Notes: generated by a model not told the origin, from the letters alone. A stretch of 64,000 bases of DNA from JAWLHU01 sp049324875 (GCA_049324875.1 JBMONC010000052.1:20526-84525); one strand, 5' to 3'; positions 24,381 to 33,247 are shown, numbered from the stretch's first letter. A program made the numbers and translations.

Positions 24381-24408
24381 GAAGGGCGGGACCGAGGTCC
24401 CGCCCTTC
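24381..24408 (-). other. Hairpin between bmpA and the ATPase gene
   Basis: There are 12-bp arms, GAAGGGCGGGAC / GTCCCGCCCTTC, with a 4-base loop. On the minus strand it is followed by GTTCATAAAG and no T-run. It probably stabilises the bmpA message or attenuates the downstream genes. Confidence 0.6.
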
Positions 24409-24458
24409 ATCCCCCTTTCCCATGAGCGTTGACAAGGGGCGGTCAGCCAGCTCCGCTA

Positions 24459-25532
24459 TTAGAGCGTGGGCACCGTCCAGGTCTCGAACTGCTTCATGTC
24501 GTTCGGGACCTTCACCTTGCCGCTCTTGATCGCATCGGCCCACTTGTCCACAAGCGCCTTGGTGTCCGCAGGCATCTTGTTCCAGAGGGTCTTATCGGAG
24601 TAGCCGACACCGTTCTCCTTCAGGCCCAGGGTGATGGTCTGGCCGCCCGGGAACTTGCCTTCCATGGCCATCTTGGAGACATCGAAGACGGCGACGTCGA
24701 CCCGCTTCATCATGGAGGAGATCACGTGGTCGGGGGCGAGGTGGTTCTGGTCGGAGTCGACGCCGATGGCGAAGAGGTTCTTCTCCTTGGCGGCCTCGAT
24801 CACGCCCTGGCCGGTGCCGCCGGCGGCGTGGAAGAGGACGTCAGCGCCACGGCCGATGGCGGCCAGCGCATCCGACTTGCCCTTGGCCGGATCGACGAAG
24901 GAGTCCGAGTAGATGGTGATGACCTCGATGTTGGGGTTGACCGCCTTCACGCCGGCCTTGTAGCCCGCCTCGAAGTGGTGGATCACCGGGATGTTCATGC
25001 CGCCGATGAAGGCGACCTTGTTGGTCTTGGTGGTCTTGGCGGCCATGATGCCCATCAGGAAGGAGCCCTCCTCCTCCTTGAACAGGACAGAGGCGACGTT
25101 CGGCTTCTCCGCCACGGCGTCGATGATGGCGTACTTCTGCTTCGGGTTCTGCTCAGCCACCTTGGCGATCGCCTCCTGCATCAGGAAGCCGATGCCCCAG
25201 ATCAGGTCGCTGCCCTGATCCATCAGGGTGCCAAAGTTGACCTCGTACTCCTCCTGCCGCTTCGACTCGATCACGTTGATCTTGACCTTCAGCTCGGACT
25301 CCGCCCGCTTCAGGCCACGGTAGGCGGCGGCGTTGAAGGAGTCGTCGTTCAGGCCGCCCATGTCGGTGGCCATGCCCACGGTGAACGGCTTGGCCGAGGC
25401 CGGGGTCTCCTTCTTCTCCTCCTGCTTAGCCGGGGCCTGCTGCGGGGCGGTCTCTTTGGCGCCGCCACACCCGGCCAGCACAGCCAGGGTGAGGGTGACA
25501 GCGGCAAACTTGGCGAACCAGTTGCGAGCCAT
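24459..25532 (-). CDS. BMP family ABC transporter substrate-binding lipoprotein (nucleoside-type)
   Basis: The 357-residue lipoprotein has the signal and lipobox (VTLTLAVLAGCGG), a Glu/Lys/Ala linker and the basic membrane protein fold: FTVGMATDMGGLNDDSFNAA, KYAIIDAVAEKPNVASVLFK, GRGADVLFHAAGGTGQGVIE and AIGVDSDQNHLAPDHVISSM. Family members of known function bind nucleosides or purine compounds. ATG 25532 has RBS GCAGGAGG; an in-frame start at 25565 lacks an RBS. It is first in the operon with one ATPase and two permease genes. Confidence 0.93.
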   Translation of the reverse strand: MARNWFAKFAAVTLTLAVLAGCGGAKETAPQQAPAKQEEKKETPASAKPFTVGMATDMGGLNDDSFNAAAYRGLKRAESELKVKINVIESKRQEEYEVNFGTLMDQGSDLIWGIGFLMQEAIAKVAEQNPKQKYAIIDAVAEKPNVASVLFKEEEGSFLMGIMAAKTTKTNKVAFIGGMNIPVIHHFEAGYKAGVKAVNPNIEVITIYSDSFVDPAKGKSDALAAIGRGADVLFHAAGGTGQGVIEAAKEKNLFAIGVDSDQNHLAPDHVISSMMKRVDVAVFDVSKMAMEGKFPGGQTITLGLKENGVGYSDKTLWNKMPADTKALVDKWADAIKSGKVKVPNDMKQFETWTVPTL

Positions 25533-25571
25533 ACCCGATACCTCCTGCAAAAATAGTACGGTCATCTTATG

Positions 25572-25627
25572 GCACCAAACTAACTGTTACCGCACCAAAT
25601 CATATCATGAGGACGCCGACATTGCCA
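25572..25627 (-). promoter_or_regulatory. bmp operon promoter with direct-repeat operator candidate
   Basis: On the minus strand a CTGGCA-18 bp-TATGAT promoter is readable (the -10 is about 25601-25606). Just downstream the octamer TTTGGTGC occurs twice, at 25592-25599 and 25572-25579, 20 bp apart, that is two helical turns. This spacing suits a dimeric regulator. I see no purine riboswitch here. Confidence 0.45.
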
Positions 25628-25745
25628 GCGCCGAACAGTATCAGAAGGGAATCTTACCTCCTCCAAAATCGGGGTGGTGCGGCAGGACGCAGGGCGGTCC
25701 GTACCGTATATGGAGCCACAGTCATGCGAGAAAGGAACGGGATCA

Positions 25746-27356
25746 ATGCACGCAGAGGTTATCTACAGAGGCGGGCCGGTCTACTCCGGCCACCTGGGCT
25801 GGAAGCCGCAGGAGGCGCTGGCTACCGCCGGGGGCCGGGTGCTGGCCATCGGGACCGAGTCCGAGGTGATGCAGCGCCGGGGGCCGCAGACCCGGGTGGT
25901 GGAGCTGGAGGGGCGGGCGCTCCTGCCCGGGCTGATCGATGCCCACCTGCACATCCTCGGCTATGCGCTGACCCTCGACTTGCTCTATGTGGCCGGCCTG
26001 CCCTCCCTGCAGGCGATGCGGGAGCGGGTGGCCGCGGAGGCGGCCCGGCGGCCGGCCGGCGAGTGGATCATCGGCCGCGGCTGGGATCAGGACCGCTGGG
26101 CAGAGCGGCGGGAGCCGACCAAAGAAGACCTTGACGCCGTCTCCCCCGATCACCCGGTCTACCTGCAGCGCAACTGCAACCATGTGGCGGTGGTCAACTC
26201 GGCGGCGCTGCGGGCCGCCGGCATCACCCGGGAGACGCCCGACCCGGAGGGGGGCAAGATCGACCGGGACCCGGTGACCGGCGAGCCCACCGGGATGCTC
26301 CGGGAGACCGCCCAGGCGCTGATCCAGCGGGTGATTCCCCAGGTGGACGGCCCGCGGCGCCGGCAGCTGTTGGAGCGGGCGATGCGGGAGGCGCTCTCCT
26401 ACGGCATCACCCAGCTCCACACCGACGACTGCCGCTACGGCGGCGGACTGGAGGCGGTGCGGGAGCTCTTCACCTCCATGGTCGGCCCCGACCGGATCCC
26501 CCTGCGGATCACCCAGATGATCCTGATGGAGGATGTGGAGCGGGCCGCTGCGCAGGGGGTGAAGACCGGGGCGGGGGACGAGTGGTTCCGCTGGGGCCAG
26601 GTGAAGATCTTCGCCGACGGCTCGCTGGGCGGCCGGACCGCCGCCCTGCTGGAGCCCTACGCTGACGACCCCTCCACCCGGGGGATCTACATCCATCCGG
26701 CGGAGGAGTTCAAGGCGCTGGTGGCCAAGGCGCACGCCCTTGGCAACCAGGTGGGGGCCCACTGCATCGGCGACGGGGGGGCCCAGCTCTTCATTGAGGC
26801 CGTGGCTGAAGCCCAGCGGAAGCATCCCCGGCCCGACGCCCGGCACCGGATGATCCACTGCCAGATCCTGAACGAGGGGCAGATGGACCGGATGGTGGAG
26901 GAGGGGATTGTCGGGGATATCCAGCCGGTCTTTCTCAAGAGCGACGGCTACTGGTTCGCCGACCGGGTGGGACCGGAGCGGGCCAGGACATCCTATGCAT
27001 GGCGAAGCCTGCTGGAGAAGGGGGTGCCCCTCTGCGGCGGCTCCGACTGCCCGATCGAGCCGCTCAACATCTGGTACGGCATCTACTGCGCCGTCACCCG
27101 GAAGGATCTGAACGGCTATCCGGAGGGCGGCTGGCAGCCCGAGCAGCGGCTGACGGTGGCCGAGGCGCTGGACATGTACACCACCGGCGCCAGCTACTCC
27201 ACCTTCGAGGAGTACTTCAAGGGGGCGCTGGCCCCGGGAATGGCGGCCGACCTGATCGTGGTCGACCGGGACCCCTTCACCTGCGACCCCGACGAGCTGA
27301 AGGATGTGCAGGTACTGCTCACGGTGGTGGGCGGCGTGGTGGCACACGAGGCCTGA
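25746..27356 (+). CDS. Amidohydrolase family protein (YtcJ-like, Amidohydro_3)
   Basis: The 536-residue metal-dependent hydrolase has an N-terminal beta-sandwich part and a TIM barrel. The metal motif is LIDAHLHILG. Further motifs are LQRNCNHVAVVNSAAL, KIFADGSLGGRTAALLEPYA, VGAHCIGDGGAQLFIEAVAE and LCGGSDCPIEPLNIWYGIYC, typical of YtcJ/exoenzyme-regulatory-type proteins. The true substrate is not known for the group (N-acyl or cyclic amides). ATG 25746 has a weak RBS, AAAGGA. It diverges from the bmp operon and may act on the imported compound (inference). Confidence 0.85.
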   Translation: MHAEVIYRGGPVYSGHLGWKPQEALATAGGRVLAIGTESEVMQRRGPQTRVVELEGRALLPGLIDAHLHILGYALTLDLLYVAGLPSLQAMRERVAAEAARRPAGEWIIGRGWDQDRWAERREPTKEDLDAVSPDHPVYLQRNCNHVAVVNSAALRAAGITRETPDPEGGKIDRDPVTGEPTGMLRETAQALIQRVIPQVDGPRRRQLLERAMREALSYGITQLHTDDCRYGGGLEAVRELFTSMVGPDRIPLRITQMILMEDVERAAAQGVKTGAGDEWFRWGQVKIFADGSLGGRTAALLEPYADDPSTRGIYIHPAEEFKALVAKAHALGNQVGAHCIGDGGAQLFIEAVAEAQRKHPRPDARHRMIHCQILNEGQMDRMVEEGIVGDIQPVFLKSDGYWFADRVGPERARTSYAWRSLLEKGVPLCGGSDCPIEPLNIWYGIYCAVTRKDLNGYPEGGWQPEQRLTVAEALDMYTTGASYSTFEEYFKGALAPGMAADLIVVDRDPFTCDPDELKDVQVLLTVVGGVVAHEA

Positions 27357-27369
27357 CCCGCACAAAGAA

Positions 27370-27406
27370 GACCGGCCTCCCGGGTGGGGGGCCGGTCTCG
27401 ATTTTG
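27370..27406 (+). terminator. Rho-independent terminator after the amidohydrolase gene
   Basis: GACCGGCC pairs with GGCCGGTC, followed by TCGATTTTG. Confidence 0.75.
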
Positions 27407-27462
27407 TACGGGTACGGTCCGCTTACTCCGGCTGCCCCCTGTGAGACCGCGCCGCGAACGCC

Positions 27463-27948
27463 CTAGGCCGGGGGCAACTCCTCCATCGCCTTGCCGAAGA
27501 TCTGCGGCGGCTGCACCCCGAGGTCCACGAGGTACTGCGAGATCTGGGAGCGATGGTGCACCTCGTGCTCCACCATCAGCATAAGCAGGCGCCAGGCGCT
27601 TACCGGATGGCCGTCCAGGGTGGGGCGCTTCTCGCCCAGCAAGGCGTCAGGGGCGCTGTTCAGACGGGCCATGACCGTGCTGTGCGCGGCCATCAGGTAG
27701 GCGAGCGCCTCCTCCTTGGTGGCGCCGAGGGAGCGGTGGTGGCCGCGGTACCCCCAGCGGCCGTCCAGTGCCGCGTTGACGAACATGAGCTCCGTGGAGG
27801 CGATGTGGCGGATCAGATCCCCCATCGTGTACTTGCCGGGGTGGGGGGAGAAGTCCATCGCCTCCGGCGGGATCGGGTCGATGAACCGGAGGGTGCGCTC
27901 CCGCACGCCCTCCCAGTACCGCGCGAAGGCGGCCGTGCCGGCGATCAT
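27463..27948 (-). CDS. DinB family protein (putative metal-dependent thiol transferase fold)
   Basis: The 161-residue four-helix protein has the three metal-binding histidines typical of DinB/YfiT: one in MGDLIRHIASTELMFV and two in VEHEVHHRSQISQYL. The family includes bacillithiol or mycothiol-dependent transferases and many proteins of unknown function. ATG 27948 has RBS GGAGGGG. It lies 38 bp downstream of the M20 peptidase gene on the same strand and may share its transcript. Confidence 0.88.
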   Translation of the reverse strand: MIAGTAAFARYWEGVRERTLRFIDPIPPEAMDFSPHPGKYTMGDLIRHIASTELMFVNAALDGRWGYRGHHRSLGATKEEALAYLMAAHSTVMARLNSAPDALLGEKRPTLDGHPVSAWRLLMLMVEHEVHHRSQISQYLVDLGVQPPQIFGKAMEELPPA

Positions 27949-27986
27949 CCTTCCATCCCCTCCTGCCATTCCTTCCGGCTGACCGC

Positions 27987-29363
27987 TCACATCGCCGACG
28001 CCAGCTTGTGCCAGTAGCTGTAGAGCGCCCGCATGCCGGTGTCGAAGTTCTCCAGGTGGAAGTGCTCGTTAGGGGCGTGGAAGTTCTCCTCCTCCAGGCC
28101 GAAGCCCATCAGCACCGAGGGGATCCCCAGTACCCGGCTGAAGGTGCCCACCACCGGGATGGAGCCGCCGGAGCGGATGAAGCGGGACTCCTTCCCGTAG
28201 GCCTCGGCCAGCGCCTCCATGGCCGCCCGAATCGCCGGGTGGTCGATGGGGGTGATGCAGGCGGGCGCCCCGGCCCGCCGGATCACCTCCAGCTTCACCC
28301 CGGGCGGGCAGTGGGTCCGCAGGTGGGCCTCGATGGCGTCCATCACCCGCTCGGGGTCCTGGTCAGGCACCAGCCGGCAGGTGATCTTCGCCCCGGCCTT
28401 GGCCGGGATCACCGTCTTGGTCCCCTCGCCCTGGAAGCCGCCGAAGATGCCGTTCAGCTCCAGCGTCGGCCGGGCCCAGAGCCGCTCCAGCACGGTGAAG
28501 CCGGGCTCGCCGGGCAGGGCCGAGACCTGCAGCTCCTCCTGCAGCGCCGCCTCGTCAAAGCCCAGGGCGGCGAAGGAGTCCCGCTCCTCCCGTGTCAGCT
28601 CCCGGACCTGATCGTAGAAGCCCGCCACCGCCACCCCGCCGTCGGGCCGGTAGAGGGTGGCCAGCAGCTCCACCAGGGCGCGCACGGCGTTGGGCGCCGC
28701 CCCGCCATAGATCCCCGAGTGCAGGTCCCCCTTGGCGCCGGTCACGTGGACCTCCATGTCGGCCAGCCCCCGCAGGGCGTAGGTGAGGGAGGGGACCCCG
28801 CGGGCGTAGAGGCCGGTGTCGGAGATCACCACCAGGTCGGCCCTCAGCAGCTCCTGGTGCTCGGCGACGAAGCGCTCCAGGTTGGTGGAGCCGACCTCCT
28901 CCTCGCCCTCGATCAGCAGCTTGAAGTTGACCGGCAGCCTCCCCTCCTGCTGGAGGATCGCCTCGATCACCTTCAGGTGCATGAAGACCTGCCCCTTGTC
29001 GTCGCTGGCCCCCCGGGCGTAGAGCTTGTTCTCCCGGATCGCCGGCTCAAAGGGCGGTGTGACCCAGAGGTGGAGCGGGTCGACCGGCTGCACGTCGTAG
29101 TGGCCGTAGATCAGGACGGTCGGCCGCCCCGGCTGGTCCAGCCGCTCGGCGTAGACCACCGGATGGCCGCCGGTCTCCATGATCTCCACCCGCGTCATGC
29201 CGATCCGCTTCAGCTCCCGCTCCAGCCAGCCGGCCGCCCGGCGCATCTCCTCCCGGTGGGCCGAGAGGGCGGAGATAGAGGGGATAGTCAGGAACTCCTT
29301 CAGCTGGTTCAGGTGCTCCTCCCGGTGCTCCCGGAAGTACCGATCGCCGTTCTGCATGGGCAT
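27987..29363 (-). CDS. M20 family dipeptidase
   Basis: This zinc peptidase of about 458 residues is of the CNDP/ArgE-like group. Metal and catalytic sites are visible: VLIYGHYDVQPVDP (His and catalytic Asp), ARGASDDKGQVFMHL (bridging Asp), LLIEGEEEVGSTNLE (Glu pair) and ENFHAPNEHFHLENF (late His). A dimerisation domain sits in the middle (about residues 200-310). It cleaves di- or tripeptides in the cytoplasm. ATG 29363 or ATG 29357 can serve as start behind GGATGGAGAG. Confidence 0.92.
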   Translation of the reverse strand: MPMQNGDRYFREHREEHLNQLKEFLTIPSISALSAHREEMRRAAGWLERELKRIGMTRVEIMETGGHPVVYAERLDQPGRPTVLIYGHYDVQPVDPLHLWVTPPFEPAIRENKLYARGASDDKGQVFMHLKVIEAILQQEGRLPVNFKLLIEGEEEVGSTNLERFVAEHQELLRADLVVISDTGLYARGVPSLTYALRGLADMEVHVTGAKGDLHSGIYGGAAPNAVRALVELLATLYRPDGGVAVAGFYDQVRELTREERDSFAALGFDEAALQEELQVSALPGEPGFTVLERLWARPTLELNGIFGGFQGEGTKTVIPAKAGAKITCRLVPDQDPERVMDAIEAHLRTHCPPGVKLEVIRRAGAPACITPIDHPAIRAAMEALAEAYGKESRFIRSGGSIPVVGTFSRVLGIPSVLMGFGLEEENFHAPNEHFHLENFDTGMRALYSYWHKLASAM

Positions 29364-29418
29364 CACTCTCCATCCTCTAGCCTACCCGGAGGGTCGACGG
29401 CTGGCAAGTCCGGTTCCG

Positions 29419-29874
29419 TCAGTTCCCCGCATCCCGCCGCCGCATCCGGTAGGCCTGGTAGTCCACCGTCTTCGACCGGGGGCCGGGGGACGGGGCCTCG
29501 CTCCGGAGGGTCTCCGGCTCCCCTCGCCGCTGGTTCAGGCGGCGCACCAGAAGCGCATCCGCAATGGCGATCAGCCACCAGGGGAAGAGGAGCCAGCCGG
29601 TCTTCAGCCCGGTCAACTGCCAGGGGCGCGGCACCGGGGATCCCCAGATGATCAGGAAGGGCCAGATCAACAGGAAGAGCGCCTTGAAGAGCTGCCCGTT
29701 CAGCAGCTGACCAAGGCCGGGGAGACAGGCGCTCAGCAGGCCCGCTGTCAGCCAGTGCACCTCGGGGAACCGGATTCGCCACCGCCGGGCCAGCGGTCCG
29801 TAGAGCAGCCTGTCCAGCTCCCCGGCCACCAGAAGGAGCGAGGCGATCCAGATGCCAAAGAGCAGATAGGTCAC
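29419..29874 (-). CDS. Small multi-pass membrane protein (TM2-like)
   Basis: The 151-residue protein has about four membrane segments: one at the N-terminus (LLFGIWIASLLLVAGEL), a pair around SACLPGLGQLLNGQLFKALF, and another near GWLLFPWWLIAIADALL. A charged tail follows. The PGLGQLLNGQ motif resembles that of TM2 or DUF5683-type proteins. Function is unknown. It overlaps the end of the upstream gene by 4 bp (29871-29874), so the two are translationally coupled. Confidence 0.7.
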   Translation of the reverse strand: MTYLLFGIWIASLLLVAGELDRLLYGPLARRWRIRFPEVHWLTAGLLSACLPGLGQLLNGQLFKALFLLIWPFLIIWGSPVPRPWQLTGLKTGWLLFPWWLIAIADALLVRRLNQRRGEPETLRSEAPSPGPRSKTVDYQAYRMRRRDAGN

Positions 29875-30455
29875 GGTGATCCCCCCTGCTCGTCCAGGCG
29901 CAGACCCTCTGCGATCAGGGCCCGGTCGGGGCGGATGTACCCGGCCAGAAACCGGGGGTAGCGCATGCTGATTCGGGCGTACTCGCCCCGGTAGGGCCAG
30001 TAGGTCTCATAGAGCCAGATCTCAACGGAGAGGCCGCCCACCAGCTGCTGGTCGAAGGCCGCCCGGTAGGTGGGGGCAGGCCGGTCGCCGAAGGCGGGCT
30101 CCACCCATGGCATCAGGACGGTGTAGCGCTCCTTGCCCTGCCTCAGCTGATCCTGCCGCTCCAGGATGACGCGGGTCACCTCGTTGGGCCGGGAGACCGG
30201 TACGCGCACGATCTCCATCTGTACCAGGCCGCCCCGGGTCTGACCCTTCACCAACACGTCGCCCTCCCCGGGCTCCAACCTCCATCCTTCCAGGTTCCCG
30301 GGGACAGAGACCTCGATGCCGCGCTCGGGCAGGGTGAGCCGGACCGGTTCCGGCGGCTGGTAGAGGATGTATCCGAGCCAGACGGCGACCGCGGTGAGCA
30401 GCGCCGGCCTCAGGCCAGAAAGTAGGGAAGGAATAGGCCCCAGCCTCCCATCCAT
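29871..30455 (-). CDS. Hypothetical single-pass membrane protein
   Basis: The 194-residue protein has one N-terminal membrane segment (ALLTAVAVWLGYILYQ) and an extracytoplasmic domain with alternating beta-type sequence (GIEVSVPGNLEGWRLEPGEG). I do not recognise a family; PsbP-like or MOG1-like folds are possible from the amphipathic beta pattern but unproven. The start ATG 30455 has no clear RBS, so a later start cannot be excluded. It forms a two-gene unit with the TM2-like gene. Confidence 0.6.
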   Translation of the reverse strand: MDGRLGPIPSLLSGLRPALLTAVAVWLGYILYQPPEPVRLTLPERGIEVSVPGNLEGWRLEPGEGDVLVKGQTRGGLVQMEIVRVPVSRPNEVTRVILERQDQLRQGKERYTVLMPWVEPAFGDRPAPTYRAAFDQQLVGGLSVEIWLYETYWPYRGEYARISMRYPRFLAGYIRPDRALIAEGLRLDEQGGSP

Positions 30456-30541
30456 GCAGGGTGAAACTGGTTCGAATCAAGCACTAACCGCAATGTTAGA
30501 TGCAAATTACATGAGAAGCGTTCACCGGATTGGGGGTGCTG

Positions 30542-30589
30542 ATGAATGCACAGACTATCCAGTGGGTGATGTCGCATGGCCAAGGATGA
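30542..30589 (+). CDS. Possible 15-residue leader peptide overlapping the DUF5665 start
   Basis: ATG 30542 has GGGGGTG upstream at 30534-30540 and reads MNAQTIQWVMSHGQG, then TGA. It overlaps the first codons of the next gene in another frame. The next gene has only a weak RBS, so coupling by this peptide is possible. The evidence is only position and RBS. Confidence 0.25.
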   Translation: MNAQTIQWVMSHGQG

Positions 30590-30917
30590 GCGAACCGGCA
30601 GCGCGGGAGATGCGGTCGGCACCCCGGCGACGGCCGCCCCCGGCGAGCCACTCACGGCCCGTCTCGAGCGGTTGACCTTCGCCATTGAAAAGATGAATCT
30701 GGCCGAGTACACCGCCCTGCTGCAGAACCCGTGGCGGCTGCTCTGGGTCAACTTCATCGCCGGCAGCGCCCGCGGGCTGGGACTCGGTTTCGGCTTTGCC
30801 GTGCTGACCGGAGCGCTCCTCTATATTCTGCGCGGTCTGATGCTGGCCAATCTCCCGGTGATCGGTGACTTGATCGCCACCATCGTCCGGCTGGTGGAGC
30901 AGAACTTGCGACCGTAA
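30576..30917 (+). CDS. DUF5665 family membrane protein
   Basis: The 113-residue protein has a hydrophilic, low-complexity start. It then has LERLTFAIEKMNLAEYTALL, a re-entrant or membrane part (LLWVNFIAGSARGLGLGFGF) and a second hydrophobic stretch (LTGALLYILRGLMLANL). The pattern matches DUF5665 of Firmicutes as I recall it. Function is unknown. It lies just upstream of the DksA-like gene, in the segment that follows ileS in Bacillus order. Confidence 0.75.
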   Translation: MAKDERTGSAGDAVGTPATAAPGEPLTARLERLTFAIEKMNLAEYTALLQNPWRLLWVNFIAGSARGLGLGFGFAVLTGALLYILRGLMLANLPVIGDLIATIVRLVEQNLRP

Positions 30918-30963
30918 GATCGACATAACGCGGGCAGACTACCCCTGAGAGGGGGCAAACCGC

Positions 30964-31761
30964 GTGGAGATGGAGCATCTGCGGCAGAAACTGCTGGAGG
31001 AGCGTGACGGTTACCGGCATCAGATGGAGATGATCGAGGAGACCGGTCTGGGCACCTCCCAGGGCGATGTGCTCCAGGAGGATAGCACGGTGGATAACCA
31101 CCCGGCCGATCTGGGAACCGAGACCTTCGAGCGCGCCAAGGACCTCGGCCTCTGGACCAACGCCCTGCGCCGGCTGCGGGAGATCGACATCTGCCTGGAG
31201 CGGATGGAGGCCGGCACCTACGGGCTCTGTGAGGAGTGTGGCCAGCCCATCGACCCCGCCCGGCTCGAGGCCTTTCCCAGCGCCACCACCTGCATCCGGT
31301 GCCAGCAGGAGCGGGAGGCGCTGCCGGACCGGTTCCACCGCCCGGTGGAGGAGAAGCTGCTCAGCCCGCCCTTTGGCCGCTCCTTCCGGGATGAGTCGGG
31401 GGATGCCAACTACGACGGCGAGGACGCCTGGCAGGAGGTGGCCCAGTACGGCACCTCCGAAACCCCGCAGGACGTGCCCGGAGCGATCAAGTATACCGAC
31501 ATGTACAACTCCGACGAGGATCTCTACACCATCGTCGACCCGATGGACGCTCTGGTCGATGAGGACGGCGAACCGCTGCAGCGGGATGACCGGGACTGGG
31601 AGAGCGGGGTCCAGTACGAGGGGGGGATGGAGCACACCCTCTACGGCCCCGACGACATGGAGGGCGACTACAGCTGGCAGCCGGCGCCCTACTTCCGGGG
31701 GATCCTGCCCGAGAAGCAGTTCCGGCGCTCCCGGTTCCCCCGCCCGATGGGCCGGAGGTAG
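30964..31761 (+). CDS. TraR/DksA zinc-finger family protein (YteA/YlyA-like)
   Basis: The 265-residue protein has an N-terminal helical hairpin (about residues 1-80) with RLREIDICLERMEAGTYGLC. The DksA-type four-cysteine zinc finger follows: CEECGQPID and CIRCQQE. After residue 130 there is a long acidic tail rich in Asp, Tyr and Pro, as in YteA proteins. The family binds the RNA polymerase secondary channel, and Bacillus YlyA sits in the same place before lspA. GTG 30964 has RBS GAGAGGGGG. Confidence 0.88.
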   Translation: MEMEHLRQKLLEERDGYRHQMEMIEETGLGTSQGDVLQEDSTVDNHPADLGTETFERAKDLGLWTNALRRLREIDICLERMEAGTYGLCEECGQPIDPARLEAFPSATTCIRCQQEREALPDRFHRPVEEKLLSPPFGRSFRDESGDANYDGEDAWQEVAQYGTSETPQDVPGAIKYTDMYNSDEDLYTIVDPMDALVDEDGEPLQRDDRDWESGVQYEGGMEHTLYGPDDMEGDYSWQPAPYFRGILPEKQFRRSRFPRPMGRR

Positions 31762-31842
31762 CCGTTGGGTCCGCCCTCCGGGGCGGGCCCTCCTTTCTGG
31801 GGAGCCGGAACCGCCCCATTTCAAACCCCACCCGGGATGTGG

Positions 31843-31848
31843 TAGACT
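31843..31848 (+). promoter_or_regulatory. Weak promoter candidate before lspA
   Basis: TAGACT at 31843-31848 lies 17 bp after TTCAAA at 31820-31825. It is a moderate match only. Confidence 0.35.
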
Positions 31849-31877
31849 AGGACAGTGGAAATGGGGGGCTGTCCGCT

Positions 31878-32336
31878 GTGTGGAGCATCCTGATCGCCGT
31901 CTTTGCCGTGCTGCTGGACCAGTTTACGAAGTGGCTCGTGATGGCCCGCATGACCCTCTTCTATGAGATCAAGGTGATCCCGGGCTTCTTCTCGCTGCAG
32001 TTCGTCTACAACCCGGGCGCCGCCTTCGGAATGCTGGCGAACCAGCGCTGGTTCTTCATCCTGGTGGGGCTGCTGGCGGTCGGGGCGATTCTTTATTACA
32101 TCCAGCAGCAGAGGGAGAAGCACTGGCTGCCGACCCTGGCGCTGGGGCTCCTGCTGGGCGGTGCCGTCGGCAACCTGATCGACCGGCTCCGCTTCGGCAA
32201 GGTGGTGGACTTTCTGCTCTTTTATTGGAGAGACTACTACTTCCCGAACTTTAATGTGGCTGACATCTGTATCACGGTGGGGGTCGGACTCTTGATCCTC
32301 CACCTGCTGTTGACGGGGGAGACGGAGAAGGCGTGA
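31878..32336 (+). CDS. lspA: Lipoprotein signal peptidase II
   Basis: The 152-residue aspartic membrane protease removes signal peptides from diacylated prolipoproteins. Four membrane segments are visible. The two catalytic Asp regions are NLIDRLRFGKVVDF and FNVADICITVGV, and the family part QFVYNPGAAFGML is present. GTG 31878 has RBS GGGGGG at 31863-31868. The stop overlaps the rluD start, so the two are coupled. It would process at least three lipoproteins coded in this window. Confidence 0.96.
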   Translation: MWSILIAVFAVLLDQFTKWLVMARMTLFYEIKVIPGFFSLQFVYNPGAAFGMLANQRWFFILVGLLAVGAILYYIQQQREKHWLPTLALGLLLGGAVGNLIDRLRFGKVVDFLLFYWRDYYFPNFNVADICITVGVGLLILHLLLTGETEKA

Positions 32337-33247
32337 AGGAATATCGGATCGTAGCGGAGCAGGGGGAGAGCCGGCTGGACGCCTTCCTGGCGGCCCGGGA
32401 AGAGCTGGGGCTCTCCCGTTCGCGCATCAAGGGGCTGATCGAGGCCGGTCAGATCACCCTGAACGGGGCCCCGCCGAAGGCGAGCCAGTCGGTGGCGCCG
32501 GGGGATGAGATCCTGGTGCGGGTGCCGGAGCCCGAGCCGGTGGCGCTGGTGCCCGAGGAGATCCCGCTGGATGTGGTCTACGAGGATGAGGACCTGCTGG
32601 TGATCAACAAGCAGCGGGGGCTGGTGGTCCACCCGGCGGCCGGCCACTGGAGCGGCACGCTGGTCAACGCCGTGCTGGAGCACGTGGAGGACCTGGAGGG
32701 GATCGGCGGCGAACTGCGCCCGGGGATCGTCCACCGGCTGGACAAGGACACCACCGGGCTCCTGGTGGTGGCGAAGAACCAGCGGGCGATGGCCAGCCTG
32801 CAGGACCAGATCCGGGAGCATACCGCCCGGCGGATCTACTGGGCGCTGGTGCACGGTAACACCATGCCCGACACGGGCCGGATCGAGGCGCCCATCGGGC
32901 GGCACCCCGGCGACCGGAAGCGGATGGCGGTCAACACCCGCAACGGGCGGGAGGCGATCACCCACTTCCGGGTGCTGGAGCGCTTCCGGGGCTACGCCCT
33001 GCTGGAGTGCCGGCTGGAGACCGGCCGGACCCACCAGATCCGGGTCCATCTCTCCTTCATCGGCCACCCGGTGGTGGCCGACCCGCTCTACGGGACCCGC
33101 AAGGCCCACCTGGGCATGGAGCCGCAGGCGCTGCACGCCCGACAGCTGGGCTTCACCCACCCGTCCACCGGGGCGTGGATGGAGTTCACCGCGGAGCCGC
33201 CGGCCGACATGATGGCGGCGATCCAGCGACTGCGTGAGGAGGCATGA
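32333..33247 (+). CDS. rluD: RluA/RluD family pseudouridine synthase (YlyB)
   Basis: The 304-residue protein has an N-terminal S4 RNA-binding domain (LGLSRSRIKGLIEAGQITLN). The catalytic domain has the Asp motif GIVHRLDKDTTGLLVVAKNQ and the family sequences LVHGNTMPDTGRIEAPIGRH and LETGRTHQIRVHLSFIGHPV. It converts uridines of 23S rRNA (probably helix 69) to pseudouridine. GTG 32333 overlaps lspA by 4 bp; its stop overlaps pyrF. This is the ylyB position of Bacillus. Confidence 0.94.
   Translation: MKEYRIVAEQGESRLDAFLAAREELGLSRSRIKGLIEAGQITLNGAPPKASQSVAPGDEILVRVPEPEPVALVPEEIPLDVVYEDEDLLVINKQRGLVVHPAAGHWSGTLVNAVLEHVEDLEGIGGELRPGIVHRLDKDTTGLLVVAKNQRAMASLQDQIREHTARRIYWALVHGNTMPDTGRIEAPIGRHPGDRKRMAVNTRNGREAITHFRVLERFRGYALLECRLETGRTHQIRVHLSFIGHPVVADPLYGTRKAHLGMEPQALHARQLGFTHPSTGAWMEFTAEPPADMMAAIQRLREEA

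Noticed and set aside
25560..25745. Purine riboswitch before the bmp nucleoside importer
   Set aside because: No conserved three-way-junction core sequences could be found on either strand.
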